64,000 nucleotides of DNA from Trifolium pratense (lineage: Eukaryota; Streptophyta; Magnoliopsida; Fabales; Fabaceae): NCBI RefSeq assembly GCF_020283565.1, contig NC_060059.1, positions 2,673,501 to 2,737,500 of the forward strand. Reading direction: 5' to 3'. Shown piece by piece: positions 34,418 through 46,034 of the stretch (position 1 is the first letter of the stretch; every line of letters starts with the position of its first letter). The notes beneath the pieces were generated by a model that saw only the letters and a list, made by a program, of their open reading frames with translations, was not told the origin of the DNA and did not search any database. The translations under genes were made by a program, and so were the position numbers.

Positions 34418-34743
34418 GGGTGTGTTTGATCTGCTAAAAATTAGGGGACTGGACAAAACAACTTTTGTTGTACCCTGTTTGATTTGAAATTGGTTATGGA
34501 CTGGACAAATTAGGTAGCAAGGGACAGGACAAAAACAAGATTTTTTGTCCCTCGCGGAACCACGGGACAACTTTTTGTCCCTAGTACAACTATAAAAAAT
34601 ACGAAAATACCCATTTTATTTTCGAATATAAAAATATTATCGTCATATATCTCTCCGGTACAGTTTTGTCCTGTCCTGTATTATCTTGTTCTGTCATGTA
34701 CTGTTCTGTCCAGTTCTTGCTGTTTTACGAACCAAACGCACCC
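34418..34743. mobile_element. Tourist-like MITE, ~326 bp
   Basis: Ends are inverted repeats: GGGTGTGTTTGATCTGC at the left and GGGTGCGTTTGGTTCGT inverted at the right, each followed within 20 bp by AACTGGACA- or GACTGGACA-like sequence. Flanking trinucleotides are TTT and TTA, one mismatch from a TTA duplication. Internal words such as GGGACAGGACAAAA are typical of MITEs with GGGTGYGTTTGG termini. Non-coding. Confidence 0.7.
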
Positions 34744-35005
34744 TTATTGTTTTATTGATTTGCAGAAAGGAATAATGAATATTGTATCTACAAAGAAATG
34801 TGATACAGCAATATGCAAATGTGATCTTTCTAAAAGTGGGTTTCAAGGGGCAACATGATTGTTCCAATGTCAAAATAGGAAGTGGTAGTTATTAATTTGT
34901 CTTTTTTTTCATTTAACTATGTAGTTCGGTAGTGGTTTAACTGTCTATTTGTTTATTTGTTTATTTGTTTATTTGTTTGTAGGAATATGCTTGTAGTTCC
35001 ATTCA
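34744..35005. other. Short spacer with TTTATTTG repeat
   Basis: Includes a TTTATTTG repeat at about 34951-34980. Possible splice acceptors (TTTGTAG near 34981 and GCTTGTAG near 34995) suggest the BTB gene once had an exon further upstream. Confidence 0.4.
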
Positions 35006-35869
35006 TTGCAATATGGTAAACCTCTTGAAGCTTTATTTAGAATTCAAGTTTTGGACATTATAGACATTGTACCATCACAATGTGGTAAGTTAATTTTGTT
35101 ATCTCTTTTTCAATTTTCAATTAAAATTACATATTGTTTGTTTGTATATTTTTCATTTGGTTATGATATTTTCTTAGATGTTCAACACAAATTCCCATCA
35201 TCATTCACCTGGAAGTTTGACATTGAATTGTCTTCCAAATTTTATATCAAGCTGATTTTTGAGGCTGTTAATCCAATCAAAGATTGCCCTTCAAATGGTG
35301 ATGATGGATATTTCTCTGCCGAGTTTAAGAAAGAGATGGCCCTTTGTGCTAGGGAACTAGTTTGTGATGAGCCTGACATGGAATTCACTTTAAGTGAGCA
35401 TAAGCTAAAGCTACACAACAGTTTGCTCAAGTGTGTCAGATTTTCTCTTGAAGAAAATTTCACTTTAGAGGCTCTTTTGAAGTTACCGTGGGAGCACAAC
35501 TCAAGAAGATGTCTATCAATGGATGTAAATCTTATAACTGTTGATGTGTTTAATGCTTTAATCAACTTTCTTTATGAGGATACAGTAGATGAAAAGGAGT
35601 ATGAAGATGAAGTCATTGGCTTATTAGAACTTGGTAGAAGTTATGTGATGTCAGCTCTAACATCATGTGTTGAGTTAAACTTGGCAAGAGACATACATTT
35701 TTCAAATGTGGCATATAACATCCTTTTAGCCAACGAGTACAAGTTAGAGTCACTCAAGGAACAGTGCACAGAGTTTATAATAACATTTGGAGGCATGAAA
35801 GAAGTTGAAGATGAACTTTTGGACATGGGGCTAAGGGTTAGCTTTGATACAATATGTAATAAGTACTGA
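35006..35869 (+). CDS. BTB/POZ-like protein, probably lacking its original 5' end
   Basis: An uninterrupted frame, but a good 93-nt intron (35085-35177, donor GTGGTAAGT, acceptor TTTTCTTAG) is in phase, so the likely mRNA joins SQC to DVQHKFPSSF. No in-frame ATG precedes the frame; its first triplets follow possible acceptors, and the first ATGs are at 35337 and 35379. The BTB-like part runs from MEFTLSEHKLKLHNSLLKC through DVNLITVDVFNALINFLYED (the VFxALxxFLYT motif) and LLELGRSYVMSALTSCVEL to a BACK-like ILLANEYKLESLKEQC. BTB proteins usually act as Cullin-3 adaptors; this one is divergent and its function unknown. The second copy begins 36.07 kb. Confidence 0.6.
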   Translation: MQYGKPLEALFRIQVLDIIDIVPSQCGKLILLSLFQFSIKITYCLFVYFSFGYDIFLDVQHKFPSSFTWKFDIELSSKFYIKLIFEAVNPIKDCPSNGDDGYFSAEFKKEMALCARELVCDEPDMEFTLSEHKLKLHNSLLKCVRFSLEENFTLEALLKLPWEHNSRRCLSMDVNLITVDVFNALINFLYEDTVDEKEYEDEVIGLLELGRSYVMSALTSCVELNLARDIHFSNVAYNILLANEYKLESLKEQCTEFIITFGGMKEVEDELLDMGLRVSFDTICNKY

Positions 35870-36071
35870 TAATAGCACTCAATAGTTGGAATGTTTTTGG
35901 TGGTGTGTGATACAATATTTTTTTAGCCTATTGTTTTTTTTTTTGAACAAATATCTACTCCATTGTTTAGCACAAGTTAAATTCTTTGTATGTACCACTT
36001 CATCGATAGTTTTACATAAGTTATTTTGATAGTAACACTCAATATGTAATAAGTACTACTGATAGTAGCAC

Positions 36072-36614
36072 TCAATAGTTGCCCTTTGTGTTAGGGAACT
36101 GGTTTGTGATGAGCCTGACATGGAATTCACTTTAAGTGAGCATAAGCTAAAGCTACACGACAGTTTGCTTAAGTGTGTCAGATTTTCTATTGAAGAAAAT
36201 TCCACTTTAGAGGATCTTTTGAAGTTACAATGGGAGCACAACTCAAGAAGATGTATATCAATGGATAGAAATCTTATAATTGTTGATGTGCTTAATGCTT
36301 TCATCAACTTTCTTTACGAGGATACAATAGATGAAAAGGAGTATGAAGATGAAGCCATAGGCTTATTAGAACTTGGTAGGTGTTATGTGATGTCAGCTCT
36401 AACATCATGTGTTGAGTTAACCTTGGCAAGAGACATAAATTTTTCAAATGTGGCATATAACACCCTTTTAGCCAACGAGTACAAGTTAGAGTTACTCAAG
36501 GAACAGTGCACAGAGTTTATAATAACATTTGGAGGCATGAAAGAAGTTGAAGATGAACTTTTGGACACGGGGCTAAGGGTTAGCTTTGATACAACATGTA
36601 ATAAGTACTACTGA
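36072..36614 (+). pseudogene. 5'-truncated tandem copy of the BTB-like gene
   Basis: Homology to the first copy begins abruptly at GCCCTTTGTGTTAGGG, corresponding to 35340, and runs to the same stop region; shared 3' flank continues to about 36730. An open frame of 164 residues from ATG 36120 is preserved (MEFTLSEHKLKLHDSLLKC...), with few amino-acid changes (HNS to HDS, SMDVN to SMDRN). It lacks everything N-terminal to the BTB region and has no evident promoter, so I call it a gene fragment. It could still be expressed as a small BTB protein. Confidence 0.6.
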
Positions 36615-36734
36615 TAGTAACACTCAATAGTTGAAATTGTTTTGGTGGTGCGTGGTACAACATTTTTTTAGCCTATTGTATTTTTTTTTTTTGAACAAAT
36701 ATCTACTCCATTGATTAGCACAAAGTTAAATTCT

Positions 36735-37660
36735 TTGTATGTACACCGTCGGTGCATATATATATAATATATATATATATATATTAAAAAATATGAAAGA
36801 AAATAAAATACAAAAGTATATACGAAGAAAAATGAGAGACCAATAAAATTATTAAAGTTGATGATGTTATTGTTTAAAGTTATAACTGATGAAATTTATA
36901 ATTTTTTTAAAAAATAATTAAAAATTCTATGTGATTATTTAAAATTCATTTATTTTATAAATAATTATTATAAATGTAACACAAGTTAAAATTTATTAGC
37001 ATTTTGTATTCTAATATATATATTCATTGTCACATGACATACATGATTCTAAAATTCATATTTAATATATGAATAATGAATTTTTTTGAAAAAGATATTG
37101 GTAGTATAATGCATTTAGCATGTGTTCTTGTTGATGATTGACATATATGATCTTAATAGTCATATTTAATATATGAGAAGTAAAGAACGTCAATTGTGTA
37201 TGATTTGTTCATATATCGTGTTTCTGATGCAACTCCAGCGTTATGGAGGGACAAACTTAATCAACATAGGGCTGATAAAATCTCAAATTCAAACAACTAA
37301 CAAACCAAAAAATACATGAGAAGAGAAGTGAAGGCGATGGAGGCGGGGGTTATGAAATATGAGAGTCGGTAGTGGATTTATTTACCTGTGGGTTCAGGGT
37401 AATATAAACCCACTCACACCAACTCAACACTCACTCCACCACTTCACATTGATTTTATTTATTTTTAATATGGGTCAATATATAGCGACTATACTGATTT
37501 ATGAAACATTAACCAATTATGATATCAATACATAACAGCTATATCGGTTTATGAGCATAGCAAAGTCAAAATGTCATATCGGCTTTTATATTGAATAGCC
37601 AAAATTCTGATACGCAATACCGGTATACCGACACTATACCGGATATTTAACAATACCGCT
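36735..37660. mobile_element. Dispersed repeat (copy Y), inverted relative to 12.9 kb
   Basis: Begins near TACACCGTCGGTGCATATA and ends at ATACCGGATATTTAACAATA. Most of it is the reverse complement of 12886-13510 in the GlnRS intron. It carries about 330 bp not seen in copy X (37277-37605) and a shorter AT run at 36755-36784. Non-coding; a transposon of unresolved class. Confidence 0.55.
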
Positions 37661-39329
37661 CACCACCGTCAATTTTGACATTGGAACTTTGTTGTCCCCC
37701 CTTGAAACCATCTTTCAGCTAGATCACATTTGCACAGTGCTATAAAACCATCTTTCAAAAAATTTAAAATTAAGAATATAATTTCAAAGTCAAATAAAAA
37801 CAATGGTTCAAGAAAACATGTAAAAAAGAACACAATTCTTAAAAGTTAGATATTAGAATTATTATTCAATAACAACTATTCAATTTTTTTATGAACACAA
37901 TTCATAAATTTACTATAAAACATGTTTAGAAGCTAATGATCATGTTAAGAACAATTCATAAATTCTTTTATGAACATGTTTAAAAGTTTTTATGAACACA
38001 TTGTTATTGAACAATGATTTAGAACTTAAATTTTGAGATTGTTTTTGATGTCTCTGTGTAGAAACAGAGAAAACAAGTCTTGATATAAAAAATCACTAAC
38101 GAGTTTTCTGAAGAAAAAATGATGTTATTTTACAAAAATATCGTAACGAATACGAATCACTAACAAAAATAAAGAACTTAGTAAACAAGTAGTCAAAAAA
38201 TCACTAACAATGATTCAAGAACTTAAATTTTGAGATTGTTTGATGCCTCTGTGTAGAAACAGAGAAAATAAGTCTTAATATAAAAAATGATATATCGATC
38301 ATTTTTATTTTATAGAATAAAACTTTTTTGTTTACTCTCGCACACTAGAGAAAACAACATGAATTGTGCATATCTCTTCTGCATATAAAGTGTCTCTATT
38401 TATTTATAGAAAAACTTATGTAACTTATGGTAGAAAAAATGTTTAAAAGATTTTTTTCAATCTTAATATGAAATATACACATCATTCACGATTTCACTCA
38501 TATTCATGTTAATAAGAGACAAATTGTTTCAAATAAATTTATGATTGATCATATAAATTTATTATCCATGGATGCAATGATATGCACAGCCATGTTTTTT
38601 CTTTGTCTTTCTATTTTTACCAATACCCTATATTATTCATGGATGCACAAAATTGTGGTCTATAAAATTGACACCGGTTCCTTTCTTGTAGTCTCTGAAT
38701 TACACAAAATTGTTTTCTATTCAAATTGTCAATTAGTTTTCCAGAAATATAATCTATTGAGGAGAAAATCAAAATAGATAAACAAACCAGAAAATTGGAG
38801 ACAGAAAACACTAAGAAGTTTCAATGATAGACAAATGAAACGATTGAGAAAAGACGACAATATAACGTAAAAGATGAAGTTGGAAATCTCACGTGATACT
38901 TTTAAGTAATTAAATCTAAGCTTTTAGGTTAAAATAAATCAACGGATATTATTTGGATGTAAACTTAAAGTTTGACACCTGATGGGGATCCCTACTCTTA
39001 AATAATTATTGCATACTTAGTCTGAAAATCTGATGTAGGATGATTTATTTATTATTTTAACTAGATTTAATTTTAGTATATTTTAGTTAAATTTTTTATT
39101 TTTATTTAATTAGATTTCTTTTTTTTTTGTTATGTTGTTTTAGTTAAATTTGTTATTTTTATTTAACTTAGGTTTTGTTATTTTCTTTTCCAATATTTTA
39201 GCTAAATTTGTTATATTTTTATTTTTCCTACTATTTAAATAAAGCAACTTTTTCTGTGCATTCTAGAAATCTGCTAGATTCTACAGGGTTTGTCGTTGTG
39301 TGTTGCAGACGACAACGACGGCGGCAGCT
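37661..39329. other. Intergenic region with upstream part of the CysRS duplication
   Basis: 38290-38530 is homologous to 44935-45195 (shared CATGAATTGTGC and GAAAAACTTATGTAA words), placing the left end of the CysRS tandem unit at or before 38.29 kb. The 100 bp before 39330 contains the promoter or 5' UTR; GTTGTGTGTTGCAG just before the ATG resembles a splice acceptor, so a 5' UTR intron is possible. Confidence 0.5.
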
Positions 39330-42300
39330 ATGGCGGAGGAACGAGTCGAGTTGAGGCTGTACAATTCGATGACTAGAGAGAAGGACATTTTCAACACCAA
39401 AGTACCTGGCAAGGTTTCCATGTATGTCTGTGGAATCACTGCCTATGACTACAGTCATCTCGGTCACGCACGTGCTGCTGTTTCTTTCGATATCCTCTAT
39501 AGGTATATATATTATCATTACTAATTTCCCTTCCAAAGTTTCAATCTTTTCTGCCAATTATATATGGGTTTTGCGGTTTGATCTGTTTTCTGCACAATTG
39601 GGGTTGATAGTTTTTTTTTTTTTGTCTTAATATTACTCCTTTTATATTATAACAAACAATTCACTTGTTAGGTTTATTGAATGACTAATGTATCTATATT
39701 ATAGATATTATACTTTATTCCTTCTATAGTTTTTTTTGTCTTAATATTACTTATGTTATACTAGATGTTCTTTATAGTTTGTTTAACATGTAAACATGCA
39801 GGCACCTTAAACATTTGGGCTATGAGGTGACATATGTGCGGAATTTTACTGATGTTGATGACAAGGTGAGATTAATATGTTGTGTAACCTGCTGGTGTAA
39901 TTGTTAGTTTGTTATCTCTATAAAGCTTTAATCTTTTGCTTACTACTATTAGCTTTGCTAGTATTCTTCTTCATTCATACCTGTTAATTGCAAAGTGGAA
40001 TCCTCATCTCATTCATTATTGACAATGCCTTATATAGGCTTATTACAAGATAAGTGCTTAAGCTAGTTTCACTTGGTTAAGCCAAGCCAAGCCAAGTTGC
40101 TCGAGGCCTTGCCTGACTAGGCCTATGCGCGCTTGCTCTGCACACTAATCACTATGTATCACTTAGTCTAAGCACATTACAAGATTATACCCAACAATAC
40201 CTTACATGATTCTAGTTCTTTAATCCTTTATAGTTTATGTTCATTAGATTCATTGGAATTGGACCTGTGAATGATTTAAGACTTTGAGTTTGTAACAATA
40301 TATACTATTACTAACTATATGATAATAGTAGAAATGAAGATTTGTTTTTGTTAATTGATCACAGCGTATGTTAGCAGCAGTTACTTTAGGTCGAGTAAAA
40401 TGTATATGGAGATGGCTATATGGGTTGAGATATTTGGATTGATTGAGATATATAAAGGGTTATATTATGCTTGTCAATTATATATATATATTCTATGATA
40501 AGAAGTCTATTGGTCATATTTATGAATATATTGCCAATTATGTTTATACTCTCAATTAAAATTGGTAATTCCTTCTTATAAATGTTATAAACCTTTTTAA
40601 TGACCTTTCCTTTTCACGGTCAGTTTGGTCTAGGATAAAAGAAAATCATGGACCAATTTTATTGGTAAATTTGTATTGTGCACTGATACATGAATGTTTA
40701 ACCCCTCATTCTTACAAGAAACACAAATTCTCCAAGAGATAATACTCTCAGCATTGTGATGTTTATGCTATACGGCTCTAAATGTATGGGGTCATTATCC
40801 TCTGATAGAGACCCAAGTAAGAGGGATAAATGAAAAGGGCTACTATTGTAATAAAGAGTATGGTGATTTTATACGGTAAATGAAGAGTGGGTTAAGATGC
40901 TTAGTCGACAAGTTTATTATGCCTTAGTAAGTTAGTATTATAAATAGTGAGGTGGGTGAATTGTAGTGGGAATGGAAGATTTTAGTTGGAACAGTTATGG
41001 TTAGGCAAAGAAAGAGTGTTCTAGAGTGTTCTCTTTCTTTGAGGAGCTTAGCTCCAATTTTCAGTCAATAAACACATTATTTCATATACTTGCATTTTTG
41101 GGTTCTAACATCCTCTGAAATTTATTCAAATTCCAGCCGTCAAGTTGGTGGGTTTTTTTTTCTTCTCTTGAGCTGTTTTTACCTAGTTGTTGTTATTGTT
41201 GAGAATCTTCTTCATCGTATTGGTATTATTTTTTTTATTCAGAGTTAAGCTGTCTATTTTGATTTGAAAACGAGGAGCCAGTTTTTAGCAATGCCAGTGT
41301 TCTTGCTTTATACATGATAACTCATAACTGTCAATTAATGTTAGAAGTTTCGCCAAGTTCATTTGTAGTAGAAAACATAGATGTTGACCTGGTGCTATTT
41401 TACATGAGTTTTCTTATATGATTACATGAGTTTTCTTATATAATTCTTCAGCACTTGTTAGAAACGGCTGACACTAGCATTGCTGCAGATAATTGATAAA
41501 GCCAATGAGACTGGTGAGGACCCCTTGGCGTTAAGCAACCGTTTTTGCGATGAATATAATGTGGATATGTCGGATCTTCTGTGCGAGAGACCGTCTAAGG
41601 AGCCCCGTGTTTCTGACCACATTGATGAGATAAAGGACATGATAACCAAGGTTTAATTCTTCCACTTAGATTGCTCTCTTTTGCTTTTGTTCAAAAAATT
41701 AGAGGAATTGGGCAAAGTGAAAATATTGTTTTCTGCATCACTTTCATTTCAATTGAATGCTGCCGATGTTAAGTGCTTCTAGAATTTGTTAATTGCCGGA
41801 TTACTGAGACAGATAAATGTAAAGACCACTTTTTTATGATATGATCCGTAGATTCTATGCTATGTCATGCACTTTTTATGAAATAACTTATATTTTACTC
41901 TCTGCTCATTGCCCTAGTGATATTTAATTTAGATTTTGTCTTCCTCCTCAACCCTCATAACGTTTCGAACCTTTTTCCTCTACTGTGGCATGTTTTCCTT
42001 TAGTTCAAAGTAATTAGTTAAGTATTTGAAAGGAGGTTAATCATTAAGGTACTCTGCAGATTATCAACAACGACTATGCATATGTGGTAGACGGAGATGT
42101 TTTCTATTCTGTTGAAAAATTCCCAAACTATGGCATGCTGTCGGGGCAAAGGGTAGAACATAATAAAGCTGGTAAACGAGTTGCTGTCGACTCAAGAAAG
42201 CGTCACCCAGCTGATTTTGCTTTGTGGAAGGTGCGAGAAACCTTATCAGTTCTTCTAACATATATTTTTAGTTACATTTGTGATATCTCTCGTTTTTTAA

Positions 42301-44253
42301 TACTATTAATTGCAGGCTGCTAAGCCTGGTGAGCCCAGCTGGGACAGTCCTTGGGGTCCTGGAAGGCCTGGATGGCACATTGAATGTAGTGCAATGAGTG
42401 CTTGTTATGTATCTCATAAATTTGATATTCATGGTGGTGGAATTGATTTGATATTTCCTCATCATGAAAATGAGATTGCACAAAGCTGGGCTGCAGACAG
42501 AGAGAGCCATATCAGTTATTGGTTGCACAACGGGCATGTGACCAATAACAATGAGAAGATGTCGAAATCCTTGGGAAATTTTTTCACTATTCGCCAGGTT
42601 AGGCCTTGAGCAACTTTTTTCACTATTCATGTTTTATGATAAATTTTTGTAGAAGGTTTTATAGGGTAGAAGTCTCGCAAAGGATACATTGTTCTTATGT
42701 TTCGTGCAATTTTGTTTCTCTTGCAGATCACTGAGCGTTACCATCCACTTGCTTTGAGACACTTCTTGATTGGTGCTCATTACAGATCTCCGCTAAACTA
42801 CTCCATTGCAAAGCTGGAGACTTCATCTGATGCTGTTTATTATATATTTCAGGTAAGTAGCCTCTCTTATGCGTCTTTGCTTAGGAGTTGATTGGCATGT
42901 TTGCCGTCTCATCACTTAACCTGAAATTGATTTGTTTTTATTTGGTGCTGTGTTCATCTAAATGTGGCTCTTTTTTGTTTGAACAACTTTAAAATTTTGT
43001 TTCCCATACTTGAAAGATAGAACTGCCAATGTTTATTGCCTGCTACTTAAATTATTTCTCGAGGGTAGATGTTTACTTATATTCTATTGTGAAAATTGTT
43101 ACCCGTCTGTGTGTGTGTGTGTGACTATATTACATGTCTAAGTTCCGCAAGGTGGCTCTTAAAAGTCATGGTACACAGAAATTATTGGTATCTCATTTGG
43201 TATAAACTTTGTAATTAAACGAAGAAAAATGTACAATTACATAAACCGGATTCTTTGTTGTGAGAATGAATTCTCTGGACTCTACCACAATCTTGCTATG
43301 GTTTGGATCTAACTACTTTAAATATTAGAAGCTACAGATACTTTATAATATTAGAATGCTTTATTGATGTCACTAGAGAAATTGTTTTTAGCTTACATGT
43401 TGTTCTTAACTTTATTAAGAAAGAATTTTGTTATTTGGTTGTTAGACTCTTGAAGATTGTAAAGATGCTCTGTCATCATTTCTACAAGAGGATACTGAGA
43501 AGAAAGAAAAGGCGCCTAAAATTAATGATGCTGCCAAGGAGTGTATTAAGAAGTTGAATGTCGAGTTTCAAACAAAAATGTCAGATGACTTGCAGACACC
43601 AGTAATACTAACCGGTGCTCTCCAAGAGGCCTTGAAATTCATGAACAGTTCTTCGAAGATGCTGAAGGTATTTACTCGCTTCCAGTTTTATGTATCTTAT
43701 GCCTAGTTCCTACATGCTTTTTACTGAGTCTGAAACGTGTCAGTAATTTATATTGTGTATTTTCCAGAAAAAGATGCAGAAAAAAACACAATTGCAATTG
43801 GTTCAATCTCTATTGGAAGTTGAGAAAGAAGTTAGAAAAGTTTTGAATGTACTAGGATTATTGTCCTCTTTGTCCTATGCCGAGGTAATATATTTTACTT
43901 GAGTGAACTCATCTTTCAAAAAACCATCACAAAAGGAAGGATGATAACTTTTGTTTGTGCATCAGGTTCTGCAGCAGTTCAAAGAAAAGGCATTGAAGAG
44001 AGCAGGCTTGACAGAAGATGAAGTGCTAAATCTGATTGAAGAAAGAAGGCAAGCTAGGATTAATAAGGATTTTGCCAAGAGTGATGAAGTTAGAACTGGT
44101 TTAACTGAAAAGGGTATTGCACTTATGGATGTCGGCAACGAAACAATTTGGAGGCCATGCATTCCAAGTGAACCACCGCGCACCGGATTTATTTATTATT
44201 ATTTCAAGGCAATTTGTACTTTTATTTATAAATTGATTAAACTATTTATTTAA
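39330..44253 (+). CDS. Cysteinyl-tRNA synthetase, copy A, altered C-terminus
   Basis: Class I synthetase that charges tRNA-Cys. Nine exons, all GT-AG and in frame: 39330-39502, 39802-39865, 41489-41650, 42060-42230, 42316-42597, 42727-42852, 43446-43667, 43768-43884, 43966-44253; 1605 nt, 534 residues. The HIGH-type motif is in [16 protein letters not shown] (~40-55), zinc ligands include MYVCG near residue 34 and IEC at ~214 with FPHHENE at ~237-243, and KMSKS is at 271-275. The start [16 protein letters not shown] has no transit peptide, suggesting a cytosolic enzyme. After WRPCIPSEP the last 25 codons ([14 protein letters not shown]...) differ entirely from copy B, coming from foreign sequence joined near 44176. 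The catalytic body is intact; loss of the tail may or may not matter. Confidence 0.85.
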
Positions 44254-44279
44254 AAAAGTGCAAATCCCATACAGAAACC

Positions 44280-44695
44280 ACCGGCACTGCCGCTTTTCTT
44301 TATCTTCTTATTCTACAGAATTCAAAAACTATTGCCACAATATAGTCATACACAAGGGTGGTGCATCCACAGTCTCCACTGTCGTGACACCACCTCCTTT
44401 TTGGGGTTGTCAGGGCACTCGCTGACATCTTATCTGCTATCTCTGCCGGTTCAAAAATAAAGGACAAAGAGATTTGTGTTCCTTTTTCTATCTGTATTGG
44501 TGTTTGGGGGTTTTGAAAGTAGAAGGAGGTGACAGTGGCGTTGGGGAGTGGCAGCTTGAAGCTTTACCAGTGGCAGTGATTGAAGATGAAGATGTCATTG
44601 AAAATGAAGAAGGTGAATCGGTTGATGAGAAGGCGGAGAAATTCATTCAGAAATTCTATCAAGAAATGAGAATGCAGAGCCAAGTATCTATGTAG
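44280..44695 (+). pseudogene. DUF761-type gene 3' end joined behind CysRS copy A
   Basis: The frame ending 44695 encodes ESVDEKAEKFIQKFYQEMRMQSQ before a stop, the C-terminal signature of DUF761 proteins (a short amphipathic (A)E(E/K)FIxxFYxxLRxQ motif). The upstream part is acidic (VIEDEDVIENEEGE). No ATG fits; the frame opens on non-ATG triplets and earlier sequence shifts frame, so only a gene end is present. It lies exactly where copy A departs from copy B, so it was probably carried in with the rearrangement. DUF761 function is poorly known. Confidence 0.55.
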
Positions 44696-46034
44696 ATGTT
44701 CAAACTGAACTTTTGAGTTTTGTTTACTCTTATGCCAAACACCAAATTTCTTCATTTTTTTTTCCGGTTAACCTTCCCGATTCCCATGGAAAGAAAATCC
44801 TAGTAGTTCGGAGTTCAACTACGAGATAGAAGAAAATCCTAGTTAATTTTGTTTCTTGTTGTGGGTAAAATGAAGAATTCCCTTCAAGATACTTAAACAC
44901 TTTTACATGAATTGTACGCTCATATCAAACATATCGATCATTGAAATTTTATAGAATAAAAAAATTCATGTTTACTATCACACACTAGAAAAAAAAAATG
45001 ATTTGAAAACTATTTTGACAGAGATTTGTATGTGTAAAACATGAATTGTGCGTATATCCTATGCATATAAAATGTCTTTGTTTATAGAAAAACTTATGTA
45101 AATTTATGGTAGAAAACAATTCTTAAAAGATTTCCTTCAATATTAATATGAAACAATACCCATATTAAATTGAGAGAGACATTGTTTCAAATTTATACAG
45201 TTATTATATTTAAATAATTATTGCATAATCTCAAGTATATTTTAAAAAATTTCCAACAATTTCCCAACATTTTCAAAATATATTTAAATTACATTAAAAA
45301 AAAATTAAATTAATTGTTATGAAAATTTCATAGTTATTCATAGTTTCATAACTATGAAATTTTAAGTAGAAAAGATTTTTCTTAATTTTTTTTAAAGCAT
45401 TAAATATAGGATTTAATTGATATGCACCGACGGTGTAAAATAATTATACACCGTCAACCAATACCAATCATATTTTCCGCCACATCACCCCGGTTCACCC
45501 CACTTTCTTGACATGACAAAATGATAATTATTTATTGACGATCGTGTAAAACTATTTTACTCTGTGCATATAAATTAAACTCTTAAATATATTACTTTCA
45601 AAATTAAATTACTATTTTTTTTGACACTGTTTAGCATGTTTTTATTATGGTACACAAAAAGTTAAGAAAAATGTTAACTTGTGCCCTTAAAGCACAGGTT
45701 AAGGAAGCAAATTGTTAAATGCTAATTTGTGCATTTTGACTTTTGAAACATTAAATTTCTTTTATCATTAAATGTTGAATTTCTATTTTGATATATCTTA
45801 ACAACATGTTGTGTCCTTAGGGCACGTGTTAACAAGACAAATTTAATATCTATTGAAGGAAAAAAAACGAATCATCATAATAAAAACAGTAAAGAATCTC
45901 TCCATCATCAAGAAAGTAAATTGAGCTTAATAAAAAGCTAATAACAATAAATTGAAAATCACGTTACATACAAATTGTAGCAAAATTAGGTCAAACTCGG
46001 TTGTGTGGTGCAGACGACGACGGCGGCGGCAGCT
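44696..46034. other. Spacer between the two CysRS copies
   Basis: 44935-45195 repeats the block found upstream of copy A (38290-38530), marking the start of the second unit. A MITE lies at 45421-45570. The ~60 bp before 46035 matches copy A, including GTTGTGTGGTGCAGACGACG. No other exon supported. Confidence 0.5.
45421..45570. mobile_element. Short MITE with TATGCAC termini
   Basis: Left end TATGCACCGACGGTGTAAAA pairs with the inverted right end TATGCACAGAGTAAAA, and internal ACACCGTCAACC pairs with ACACGATCGTCAAT. About 150 bp, non-coding. The TATGCACCGACGGTGTA word is also present (inverted) at 36742-36760. Confidence 0.6.

Noticed and set aside
35006..35869. Unspliced 287-residue BTB protein
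   Set aside because: The segment GKLILLSLFQF... corresponds to a 93-nt in-phase intron with good donor and acceptor, so it is probably not in the protein.
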